NCBI GenBank assembly: GCA_026387595.1
Contig: JAPLLL010000007.1
Span: 1-32,457, forward strand
Direction of reading: 5' to 3'
DNA: 32,457 bases
Source of the DNA: Candidatus Omnitrophota bacterium
GTDB lineage: Bacteria > Omnitrophota > Gorgyraeia > JABMQH01
Part shown: positions 1-6,146 of the stretch, piece by piece
Position numbering within the stretch: position 1 is the first letter of the stretch
Layout: each line of letters begins with the position of its first letter
Position numbers and translations under genes: made by a program
Notes under the pieces: generated by a model
The model's database searches: none
Seen by the model: the letters and a program-made list of their open reading frames with translations, nothing else
What the model was told of the DNA's origin: nothing

Positions 1-872
1 AGGTAGCGTTTGACGTTGCTTCCAACCCGGAGTTTTTGCGGGAGGGCCAGGCGATCGGCGATTTCATGAAACCGGACAGGATCGTGATAGGCGTTGAATC
101 AAAGAAGGCAAAAGAGCTTTTGCTGGATCTGTACAGGCCGCTGGGCGCGCCTATCGTGGTTACTGATATAAAAAGCGCCGAGATAATAAAGCACGCCTCG
201 AACTCGTTTTTGGCGGCGAAGATATCGTTTATAAACGCAATAAGCAATGTTTGCGAAAAGGCATGCGCGGACATACAAAAAGTAGCGGCGGCAATGGGCC
301 TTGACAAACGCATTGGGAAAAGTTTCCTGAACGCCGGTATAGGCTACGGCGGATTTTGTTTTCCCAAGGATGTGTCCGCGTTTATAAGGATATCGGAAAA
401 GCTCGGGTATGATTTCGGCCTCCTCAAGGAAGTGGAGCGCATAAACGAATACCAGAAAAGGCTTTTTGTAAAAAAAATAGAAGACAGCCTCTGGATCGTG
501 AAAGGAAAACAGATCGGCCTTCTGGGCCTCGCATTTAAGCCCAATACGGATGACATAAGATTCGCCCCGGCCCTCGAGATAATCGAGGCGCTTATTTCCG
601 AAGGCGCGAAGATAAAGGCTTTTGACCCGCACGCAATGGGGAAAGCCAAAAAAACCCTGAAAGGCGTAAAATTCTGCAGGGATGCGTATGACGCGGCTGA
701 TGGGTCGGATTGCCTGGTGATCGCAACGGAATGGAACGAGTTTAAAGAACTTGACCTAAAAAAGGTAAAGAAGCTGCTGAAACAGCCGCTGATCATCGAC
801 GGGCGGAATATATATGACCCGGAGGCAATGAAAAAGGCAGGGTTTAAGTACATTTGTATGGGCAGGAAATAA
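1..872 (+). CDS. ugd: UDP-glucose 6-dehydrogenase, C-terminal part (5' end outside window)
   Basis: Oxidises UDP-glucose to UDP-glucuronate in the cytoplasm using two NAD+. The reading frame is open from position 3 with no start codon, so the N-terminal Rossmann domain lies upstream of the window; about 290 residues are visible. Seen directly: the FDVASNPEFLREG family signature at the very start, and the catalytic cysteine at 357-359 in GYGGFCFPKD, with Phe where many members have Ser before the Cys. The C-terminal UDP-binding domain includes GLAFKPNTDDIR. The stop is TAA at 870-872. The product would feed the UDP-glucuronate decarboxylase at 7168, giving UDP-xylose. A TTG at position 36 could be mistaken for the start, but the family signature begins upstream of it. 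Confidence 0.95.
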   Translation, partial: VAFDVASNPEFLREGQAIGDFMKPDRIVIGVESKKAKELLLDLYRPLGAPIVVTDIKSAEIIKHASNSFLAAKISFINAISNVCEKACADIQKVAAAMGLDKRIGKSFLNAGIGYGGFCFPKDVSAFIRISEKLGYDFGLLKEVERINEYQKRLFVKKIEDSLWIVKGKQIGLLGLAFKPNTDDIRFAPALEIIEALISEGAKIKAFDPHAMGKAKKTLKGVKFCRDAYDAADGSDCLVIATEWNEFKELDLKKVKKLLKQPLIIDGRNIYDPEAMKKAGFKYICMGRK

Positions 873-898
873 CGAAGGCACGACCGAGATTGACAGTC

Positions 899-947
899 GG
901 GACTGGTTCCAACCCAAATAATACACAGAAGCTAAGGAACCTGTCCC
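899..947. repeat. Strong 12/12-nt imperfect inverted repeat (REP-like hairpin) in the 139-bp gap
   Basis: GGGACTGGTTCC (899-910) is the reverse complement of GGAACCTGTCCC (936-947) except for one central mismatch, leaving a 25-nt A-rich loop. No T-run follows, so it is not a standard Rho-independent terminator. It fills much of the gap between the UDP-glucose dehydrogenase and the RmlC-family gene. It could be a dispersed REP-type palindrome or an mRNA structure. The fold is seen; the role is unknown. Confidence 0.6.
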
Positions 948-1011
948 ACAGAGTGATGAAACTGAGTAGCGACCTAAAAGAATGGTTGCAATAAATAATC
1001 GTGGAGAAATT

Positions 1012-1464
1012 ATGATAGAAGGTGTGAAAATTAAGAAATTAAAGATTATTCCGGATGAACGCGGCCGCCTCATGGAAATATTGCGCAAGGATGAGGATAT
1101 TTTTGTAAAATTCGGCCAGGTTTATATGACGACCGCATATCCTGGCGTGGTAAAGGCGTGGCATTATCACAAAAAGCAGACGGATAATTTTACGTGCGTG
1201 GCAGGCAGGATGCGGCTGGGGCTGTATGACGCAAGGCCGAACTCAAAAACGTTTAAGGCAGTTGAGGAGTTTATTGTGAGTTCGGATGAAAACCCGATAC
1301 TGGTTCAGATCCCGCCTTTAGTTTATCACGGCTTTAAATGCGTAGGCGATAAAGAAGCGATCGTGATAAATACCGTCACGCATCCGTATGATCCGAAAAA
1401 GCCGGACGAATACAGGATAGACGCTTATGATAATGATATCCCGTACGATTGGAGGAAACCATGA
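1012..1464 (+). CDS. rmlC: dTDP-4-dehydrorhamnose 3,5-epimerase family protein (RmlC-like cupin)
   Basis: A 150-residue RmlC-family cupin. The family epimerises C3 and C5 of dTDP-4-keto-6-deoxyglucose on the way to dTDP-rhamnose. Seen: PGVVKAWHYHKKQTDNF around residues 43-59, carrying the family histidines, and the C-terminal PDEYRIDAYDNDIPYDW typical of the short RmlC-like group. It is shorter than classical RmlC (about 180), so related 4-keto-sugar epimerase or isomerase chemistry is possible. I chose ATG 1012 because GGAG at 1003-1006 lies five bases upstream; an in-frame ATG at 982 has no such site. The stop overlaps the next ATG as ATGA, and rmlA and rmlB follow, which supports a dTDP-sugar role. 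Confidence 0.85.
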   Translation: MIEGVKIKKLKIIPDERGRLMEILRKDEDIFVKFGQVYMTTAYPGVVKAWHYHKKQTDNFTCVAGRMRLGLYDARPNSKTFKAVEEFIVSSDENPILVQIPPLVYHGFKCVGDKEAIVINTVTHPYDPKKPDEYRIDAYDNDIPYDWRKP

Positions 1465-1763
1465 ACCCAGCCCCTCCTAAATTTTACTATGTATATATGC
1501 TAAGGAGCCCACAAACGAAATGGCTATATACTGGATGCACGTCAGACCTAAAAAAACGTTTGGCTGAACATAATTCAGGAAAAAATTATTCAACAAAGAA
1601 ATATTTACCTGTTGAATTGGTATATTATGAAGCGTATAGCTCTAAAAAGGATGCCTTTGAACGAGAAAATATGTTAAAACAACATGGCAGCAGTGTACAA
1701 AAACTTAAAAATAGACTTAAATGGACCTTAAAACCATTACTGAAAGAAGGAGGGGCTGGGTGA
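1461..1763 (+). CDS. Single-domain GIY-YIG nuclease carried by a small insertion element
   Basis: A 100-residue protein made of one GIY-YIG domain of the UvrC/intron-endonuclease superfamily. Seen: YYVY near residue 9, YTG near residue 25, Arg in KKRLAEHN, and a Glu-containing FERENMLK helix, so the catalytic framework looks intact. It starts at the ATG that overlaps the RmlC-family stop (SD GGAGG at 1451-1455) and ends at a TGA overlapping the GTG start of rmlA. Its first codons (MNPAP) and last codons (EGGAG) lie in the two arms of a 14-bp inverted repeat. The gene is more AT-rich than its sugar-gene neighbours, which suggests transfer. Family proteins cut DNA; that this one mobilises its own element is inference. 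Confidence 0.85.
   Translation: MNPAPPKFYYVYMLRSPQTKWLYTGCTSDLKKRLAEHNSGKNYSTKKYLPVELVYYEAYSSKKDAFERENMLKQHGSSVQKLKNRLKWTLKPLLKEGGAG
1465..1478. repeat. Left terminal inverted repeat of GIY-YIG element 1
   Basis: ACCCAGCCCCTCCT, an exact inverse match to 1748-1761. It encodes Asn-Pro-Ala-Pro of the nuclease and contains CCTCCT, which would pair with the Shine-Dalgarno-like AGGAGG of the right arm. Confidence 0.85.
1748..1761. repeat. Right terminal inverted repeat of GIY-YIG element 1, also the rmlA ribosome binding site
   Basis: AGGAGGGGCTGGGT. AGGAGG at 1748-1753 lies six bases before the GTG start of rmlA at 1760, so the element end appears to serve as the Shine-Dalgarno sequence of the next host gene. 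Confidence 0.8.
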
Positions 1764-2491
1764 AAGGCATAGTATTGGCAGGAGGCTTGGGGAAACGGCT
1801 ATACCCGTTGACAAAAATCACCAATAAACATCTTCTCCCTATTTATAATAAACCGATGATCTATTATCCGATAGAAACGCTTGTTGATGCCGGCATTAAA
1901 GAAATTGTTGTCGTAACAGGTGGCAATCACGCAGGCGAATTCTTAAGGCTTCTTGGGAACGGCCAGGAATTCGGTCTGAACCACCTTCATTACGCATATC
2001 AAGAGGGCGAAGGCGGGATCGCGGACGCGCTAAAATTGGCGGAACACCTTGTAGGTGACGATAAACTTGTAGTTATCCTTGGCGACAACATTATTGAAAA
2101 GAGCATAAGAAAACAGGTTGAGCGGTTTAAAAAACAAAGGCAGGGCGCGCGCATCCTGCTTAAAAAGGTAAGCGACCCGCAGCGTTTCGGCGTAGCCGAG
2201 ATAAAAAATGGCAAGGTTGTTTCGATAGAAGAAAAGCCAAAGAAACCAAAATCCGATTATATCGTTACCGGCATCTATATGTATGACAGCAAGGTCTTTG
2301 ACATTGCGCGTTCGCTTAAACCTTCGGGCAGGGGAGAGCTGGAGATAACCGACGTGAATAACGCCTATATTAAAAAAGGCCAGCTCACGTATGATTTCCT
2401 GGACGGCTGGTGGACCGATTCAGGCACGGTTGATTCGCTTTTGAAAGCGAATAATCTGGTTGCAAGGCTTAAGGGCGGGAAAAAGAAATAG
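1760..2491 (+). CDS. rmlA: Glucose-1-phosphate thymidylyltransferase, short type
   Basis: Makes dTDP-glucose from glucose-1-phosphate and dTTP, the entry step to dTDP-6-deoxy sugars. The protein has 243 residues, typical of the short RmlA-like nucleotidyltransferases (classical RmlA is about 290 with a C-terminal extension). Seen: MKGIVLAGGLGKRLYPLT at the N-terminus with the nucleotide-binding GGxGxRL, KHLLPIYNKPMIYYPIETL next, VILGDNI near residue 103, and WTDSGTVDSL near the end. The start is GTG 1760, overlapping the TGA of the GIY-YIG gene. Before that insertion the start was probably ATG in the same place. The aminotransferase gene begins directly after the TAG. Confidence 0.93.
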   Translation: MKGIVLAGGLGKRLYPLTKITNKHLLPIYNKPMIYYPIETLVDAGIKEIVVVTGGNHAGEFLRLLGNGQEFGLNHLHYAYQEGEGGIADALKLAEHLVGDDKLVVILGDNIIEKSIRKQVERFKKQRQGARILLKKVSDPQRFGVAEIKNGKVVSIEEKPKKPKSDYIVTGIYMYDSKVFDIARSLKPSGRGELEITDVNNAYIKKGQLTYDFLDGWWTDSGTVDSLLKANNLVARLKGGKKK

Positions 2492-3616
2492 ATGATACCG
2501 ATCGTAGATTTAAAAGGGCAATATCTAAGCGTAAAAAAAGAAGTAATGGAAGCTGTCGAAAAGGCCCTGGATAGCGGCCAGTTTGTAATGGGCGCGGAAG
2601 TCAAAAAGTTTGAAGAAGAAGCCGCGCAGTATACCAAAAGCAAATATGCCGTTTCCGTCGGGAACGGATCGGATGCATTACTTTTGGCTTTAAATGCCTA
2701 TGGAATAAAATCAGGTGATAGCGTTATTACGCCGGCATTTACATATTACGCCACTGCGGGCGCCATAGCGCGGTGCGGGGCAAAACCGGTTTTCTGCGAT
2801 ATTGACCCGAGGACGTATAATATCTCGCCTGAGAAATTGGAGGGGGTTCTTAGGGTCTTAGGGACAAAGGGTCATAGGGTTAAAGCGGTTATTCCTGTTC
2901 ATCTCTACGGGCAGATGGCGGAGATGGACGATATCCTGGCTATTGCGAAAAAGTACAATTTAAAAGTGATCGAGGATGCGGCGCAGGCGTTCGGCGCAAG
3001 CGACAAGGGTAGGAAGGCCGGCAGCATCGGCGATAGCGGCTGTTTTAGTTTTTATCCCGGCAAGAATTTAGGTGCTTACGGCGATGCCGGCTTGGTCGTA
3101 ACTAACGACAGCCAAACGGCTGGTTTAGTGAAGATCTACCGCAATCAGGGCGAGAAAAAGAAATACCAGCATTCGGTCATAGGCCATAACAGCCGCATGG
3201 ATACTATTCAGGCCGCGGTATTAAGCGTAAAGCTTAAATATATCGACGGGTGGAATAAAAAAAGGCAGCAATTAGCGGGGTTTTACGATAAGGAGCTGCG
3301 CAGTGCAGGCGTCATTACGCCGTTTGTCGCAAAGGATAAATTTCATATCTATCATTTATACGTGCTCCGGTTCAAGGATAAAGGCCAAAAAGACCGCATT
3401 GAAAAGAGCCTTAACGAGAAAGGCGTTGACGCAAGGACCTATTATCCTGTGCCGCTGCACCTGCAGGAGTGCTTTGAATACCTGGGATATAAAAAAGGTG
3501 ATTTTCCCGAAGCAGAAAAGGCGTGCGGCGAGACGCTCGCAATACCTATGTATCCTGAACTAAAACAGGAAGAGCAGGAATTTATCGTGAAGACAATAAA
3601 GGAAGGGCTAAAATGA
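2492..3616 (+). CDS. DegT/DnrJ/EryC1-family sugar aminotransferase
   Basis: A 374-residue PLP enzyme that transaminates a keto sugar nucleotide. Seen: MIPIVDLKGQY at the N-terminus, GNGSDALLLAL near residue 58, the IEDAAQAFGA aspartate near residue 159, and the PLP lysine K191 in SFYPGKNLGAYGDAG. GHNSRMDTIQAA and YPVPLHLQECF come later. All are standard for the family and the length is full. Likely substrates are a dTDP-3-keto-6-deoxyhexose (with rmlA/rmlB beside it) or a UDP-3-keto-GlcNAcA as for WbpE; the sequence does not decide. The start follows the rmlA stop without a gap, and the stop overlaps rmlB as ATGA. A loop near residues 120-130 is coded by an octamer tandem repeat. Confidence 0.9.
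   Translation: MIPIVDLKGQYLSVKKEVMEAVEKALDSGQFVMGAEVKKFEEEAAQYTKSKYAVSVGNGSDALLLALNAYGIKSGDSVITPAFTYYATAGAIARCGAKPVFCDIDPRTYNISPEKLEGVLRVLGTKGHRVKAVIPVHLYGQMAEMDDILAIAKKYNLKVIEDAAQAFGASDKGRKAGSIGDSGCFSFYPGKNLGAYGDAGLVVTNDSQTAGLVKIYRNQGEKKKYQHSVIGHNSRMDTIQAAVLSVKLKYIDGWNKKRQQLAGFYDKELRSAGVITPFVAKDKFHIYHLYVLRFKDKGQKDRIEKSLNEKGVDARTYYPVPLHLQECFEYLGYKKGDFPEAEKACGETLAIPMYPELKQEEQEFIVKTIKEGLK
2850..2881. repeat. Four-unit 8-bp tandem repeat inside the DegT gene
   Basis: The units are TTAGGGTC (2850-2857), TTAGGGAC (2858-2865), AAAGGGTC (2866-2873) and ATAGGGTT (2874-2881). They code for a surface loop (LRVLGTKGHRV) just before the conserved KAVIPVHLYG. One unit gained or lost would shift the frame because eight is not a multiple of three. 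Confidence 0.75.
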
Positions 3617-4545
3617 AACTATTAGTTACCGGCGGGTGCGGTTTTATAGGCTCAAATTTTATCAGGTATATCCTGAAAAAACATCCGGGCTATAAAATCG
3701 TGAACCTTGACAACATTAAAGACCTGGAGAAAAAAAATAATTATAGATTTGTCAAAGGGGATATCTGCGACGAAAAAATAGTTTTAAAATTGTCAAAGGG
3801 TGCGGATGCAGTGATAAATTTTGCGGCCGAAACCCACGTTGACAGATCCATTAAGGACCCTGCAAGCTTTGTAAAGACCAATGTTTACGGCGTATATTCT
3901 ATTCTTGAGGCGGTCAGGAGGAACAGCATTAAACGGTTTGTTCAAATATCAACTGACGAAGTTTATGGCAGTATTTCCGTCGGAGAATTCAAGGAACCGG
4001 ATCCGCTCAGGCCCAACAGCCAGTATGCTGCCAGCAAGGAAGGCGCAGATCTTTTATGCAGGTCGTATTTTGTGACCTATAAAATGCAGGTTGTTATTAC
4101 GAGGAGTTCCAATAATTTCGGGCCGTATCAATACCCGGAAAAAGTGATCCCGCTTTTTGTTACGAATGCGCTGGAAAACAGGAAGCTGCCGGTTTACGCG
4201 GACGGCTTAAATGTGAGGGATTGGCTGTACGTAGAAGATAATTGCAGCGCCATAGACCTGGTTTTGCATAAAGGCCTTGCCGGTGAAGTTTATAATATCG
4301 GCGGCGGCAACGAACTCACGAACATGGCGCTTACTTACGCGATCCTGGGCCTGATGAGAAAACCCAAGAGCCTTATAAAATTCGTAAAGGACAGGCCCGG
4401 CCATGACAAACGATACGGCCTTGACTGCGGAAAAATAAAAAAAGAACTGGGCTGGGCACCGCGGCGCGGATTCAGGGCCGCCCTGAAGGAAACAGTTGAG
4501 TGGTATGAAGAAAATACAGAATGGTGGAAAAAACTTAAAGGATAA
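3613..4545 (+). CDS. rmlB: dTDP-glucose 4,6-dehydratase with a short internal deletion
   Basis: Converts dTDP-glucose to dTDP-4-keto-6-deoxyglucose. It is an extended SDR with TGGCGFIG at the N-terminus, STDEVYG at residues 113-119 (the catalytic Asp-Glu pair typical of RmlB), Tyr138 and Lys142 in YAASK, RSSNNFGPYQYPEK, and RPGHDKRYGLD near residue 257. These make the assignment firm. Odd: after D33 the sequence goes directly to NIKDLEKKNNYRF, whereas RmlB proteins have about nine more residues here (the LTYAGN loop that touches NAD). The gap is in frame near 3711, so the total is 310 residues instead of about 320-350. Activity is uncertain if the deletion is real. Confidence 0.9.
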   Translation: MKLLVTGGCGFIGSNFIRYILKKHPGYKIVNLDNIKDLEKKNNYRFVKGDICDEKIVLKLSKGADAVINFAAETHVDRSIKDPASFVKTNVYGVYSILEAVRRNSIKRFVQISTDEVYGSISVGEFKEPDPLRPNSQYAASKEGADLLCRSYFVTYKMQVVITRSSNNFGPYQYPEKVIPLFVTNALENRKLPVYADGLNVRDWLYVEDNCSAIDLVLHKGLAGEVYNIGGGNELTNMALTYAILGLMRKPKSLIKFVKDRPGHDKRYGLDCGKIKKELGWAPRRGFRAALKETVEWYEENTEWWKKLKG

Positions 4546-4546
4546 A

Positions 4547-5848
4547 ATGGAAAATATATTGAAAAAGAAGATCCAGGAAAAGGAAGCAAAGATAGGTATT
4601 ATAGGCCTTGGTTACGTAGGGCTTCCGCTTGCGGTTGAATTTGCCAAAAAGGGCTTTGATGTCGTCGGGATAGATGTGGATAAGACAAAGGTCGCCTCGC
4701 TTAAACAGAAACGAAGCTATATCCTGGATGTTACCAGCGAGGATGTGAGGGCCGTTGTCAGCGCCGGGCTTTTTTACGCGACAACCGATTACGGCGCGAT
4801 AAAAAAGCTGGATGCGGTCATAATTTGTGTTCCCACCCCGTTAAGGAAAACAAAAGAACCCGATATTTCATACATTATATCAGCTGCGGAACAGATCGCA
4901 GCCAATAGCAAAAAAGGCCAGCTGGTTATCCTTGAAAGCACTACATATCCGGGCACTACAGAGGAGGTGGTGCTGCCGATCCTGGGGAAAAGCGGCATGA
5001 ATATAGACAAGGATTTTTTTCTCGCCTTCTCTCCGGAAAGAGTTGACCCGGGCAATTTAAAGTTCAAGACAAGGGATATACCCAAGATCGTGGGCGGCGT
5101 AACAAAAAAATCGTCTGATCTTGCGAAAACCTTGTATAGCCAGGTTATGAAAGAAGTCCTGACGGTTTCATCCAGCAAGGCAGCCGAAATGGTAAAGCTG
5201 CTTGAAAATACGTTCCGCAGCGTTAACATCGGCCTTGTCAACGAGATAGCCCTTATGTCGAATAAGCTTGGCATTAATGTCTGGGAAGTCATTGACGCCG
5301 CAAAGACGAAGCCGTTCGGATTCATGCCGTTTTATCCCGGGCCGGGCCTGGGCGGACACTGTATCCCCATTGATCCCCTGTATCTTTCCTGGAAAGCGCG
5401 CGCGTATGGTTTTGAGGCGAGATTTATTGAACTTGCCGATATGGTGAATTCCTACATGCCGGAATATGTAGTAAAACGCATTGGCGAGATCCTTAATGGA
5501 TTTAAAAAATCTCTTTTAGGTTCTAAGGTTCTGATCGTGGGGGTTACGTATAAACGGGACGTAAACGATATGCGGGAATCGCCGGCAATGGAGATCATAA
5601 GAGACCTGATGAAGAAAGGGGTTACAGTGTCGTATTTCGATCCATACGCGCCCAGGATAAATATTGACGGGAAAACGCTTTATTCAACAAAATGGAAACC
5701 GGCGATATTCAAAAAAGAGGACTGCGTAGTTATAATTACTGATCACTCGTCAATAGACTATGAAGAAATTTTAAAGAATTCCAAAATGGTGTTTGACACA
5801 AGAAATATCTATAAAAACATTGAGGCAAAAAACCTGGTGAGGCTATGA
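4547..5848 (+). CDS. wbpA: UDP-N-acetylglucosamine 6-dehydrogenase, WbpA type
   Basis: Oxidises UDP-GlcNAc to UDP-GlcNAcA with NAD+. The 433 residues match the usual length. Seen: the Rossmann motif IGIIGLGYVGLPLAVEF near residues 16-32, CVPTPLRKTKEPD, ESTTYPGTTEE, SPERVDPGN, the catalytic Cys272 in GLGGHCIPIDP, and GVTYKRDVNDMRESPAMEI in the C-terminal domain. The IPIDP and MRESPA forms fit the UDP-HexNAc group rather than UDP-glucose dehydrogenases. I chose ATG 4547, just after the rmlB stop with AAAGG upstream; an in-frame ATG at 4496 would overlap rmlB by 50 bases. With the 4-epimerase at 6143 it would give UDP-GalNAcA. Confidence 0.88.
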   Translation: MENILKKKIQEKEAKIGIIGLGYVGLPLAVEFAKKGFDVVGIDVDKTKVASLKQKRSYILDVTSEDVRAVVSAGLFYATTDYGAIKKLDAVIICVPTPLRKTKEPDISYIISAAEQIAANSKKGQLVILESTTYPGTTEEVVLPILGKSGMNIDKDFFLAFSPERVDPGNLKFKTRDIPKIVGGVTKKSSDLAKTLYSQVMKEVLTVSSSKAAEMVKLLENTFRSVNIGLVNEIALMSNKLGINVWEVIDAAKTKPFGFMPFYPGPGLGGHCIPIDPLYLSWKARAYGFEARFIELADMVNSYMPEYVVKRIGEILNGFKKSLLGSKVLIVGVTYKRDVNDMRESPAMEIIRDLMKKGVTVSYFDPYAPRINIDGKTLYSTKWKPAIFKKEDCVVIITDHSSIDYEEILKNSKMVFDTRNIYKNIEAKNLVRL

Positions 5849-5862
5849 ACCCCGCACCTTCT
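5849..5862. repeat. Left terminal inverted repeat of GIY-YIG element 2
   Basis: ACCCCGCACCTTCT, an exact inverse match to 6131-6144, placed directly after the ATGA that ends wbpA. Confidence 0.85.
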
Positions 5863-5873
5863 GTATATTCAAA

Positions 5874-6146
5874 ATGTATTACGTATACCTTCTGAGAAGT
5901 GAGAAGAACGATAGTTTTTATATTGGATATACAAAAGATATCAATCGGCGATTTAAAGAGCATAATACAGGGTCGGTTGAATATACGAGGAAATATATGC
6001 CATGGGAATTAATTTACTATGAAAGCTTTATTTCGTTGGAAGATGCTAAAATACGTGAAAAAACTTTGAAGCATTTTGGAAAAGGATTTACACAATTGAA
6101 GATTAGACTCAAGAAGAGTTTGAATAAGAAAGAAGGTGCGGGGTGA
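5874..6146 (+). CDS. Single-domain GIY-YIG nuclease of element 2
   Basis: A 90-residue GIY-YIG protein, roughly half identical by eye to the one at 1461. It has YYVYLLRS at residue 2, YIG near residue 17, NRRFKEHN, and the Glu in KIREKTLK. The C-terminal EGAG lies in the right repeat arm, and the TGA overlaps the GTG start of the next gene. In contrast to element 1, the ATG at 5845 that overlaps the wbpA stop is not in frame with it: that frame gives a 16-codon peptide ending at 5893-5895. Translation therefore probably begins at the internal ATG 5874, which has no clear Shine-Dalgarno, or one base has been lost. The gene is AT-rich compared with its neighbours. Confidence 0.8.
   Translation: MYYVYLLRSEKNDSFYIGYTKDINRRFKEHNTGSVEYTRKYMPWELIYYESFISLEDAKIREKTLKHFGKGFTQLKIRLKKSLNKKEGAG
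6131..6144. repeat. Right terminal inverted repeat of GIY-YIG element 2
   Basis: AGAAGGTGCGGGGT. The AAGGTG inside it is a plausible, weaker Shine-Dalgarno for the GTG start at 6143. Confidence 0.82.

Larger units (their letters stand above)
1465..1761. mobile_element. 297-bp GIY-YIG element 1 bounded by perfect 14-bp inverted repeats
   Basis: The left arm ACCCAGCCCCTCCT (1465-1478) is the exact reverse complement of the right arm AGGAGGGGCTGGGT (1748-1761). GA, or TGA depending on where the ends are drawn, is repeated on both sides. Removing the element and one copy restores ACCATGAAAGGC. In that sequence the upstream gene stops with TGA and rmlA begins ATG AAA GGC, a normal ATGA overlap. 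No transposase other than the GIY-YIG gene is present. The boundaries are seen; mobility is inferred. Confidence 0.75.
5849..6144. mobile_element. 296-bp GIY-YIG element 2 bounded by perfect 14-bp inverted repeats
   Basis: The left arm ACCCCGCACCTTCT (5849-5862) is the exact reverse complement of the right arm AGAAGGTGCGGGGT (6131-6144). GA or TGA flanks both sides. Taking it out restores GGCTATGAAAAAAACG, an ATGA overlap between the wbpA stop and the start of the 4-epimerase. The arms differ from those of element 1 at three positions, each compensated on the other arm. Confidence 0.75.

Noticed and set aside
890..924. Promoter with TTGACA at 890-895 in the gap before the RmlC-family gene
   Set aside because: No -10-like hexamer lies 16-19 bases downstream; the best AT-rich site is 23 bases away.
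982..1011. Upstream ATG for the RmlC-family gene
   Set aside because: The added residues match nothing in the family and ATG 1012 has a well-placed GGAG.
1461..6146. GIY-YIG genes as group I intron or intein homing nucleases
   Set aside because: They lie between genes, not inside one, and no intron core or splicing motifs surround them.
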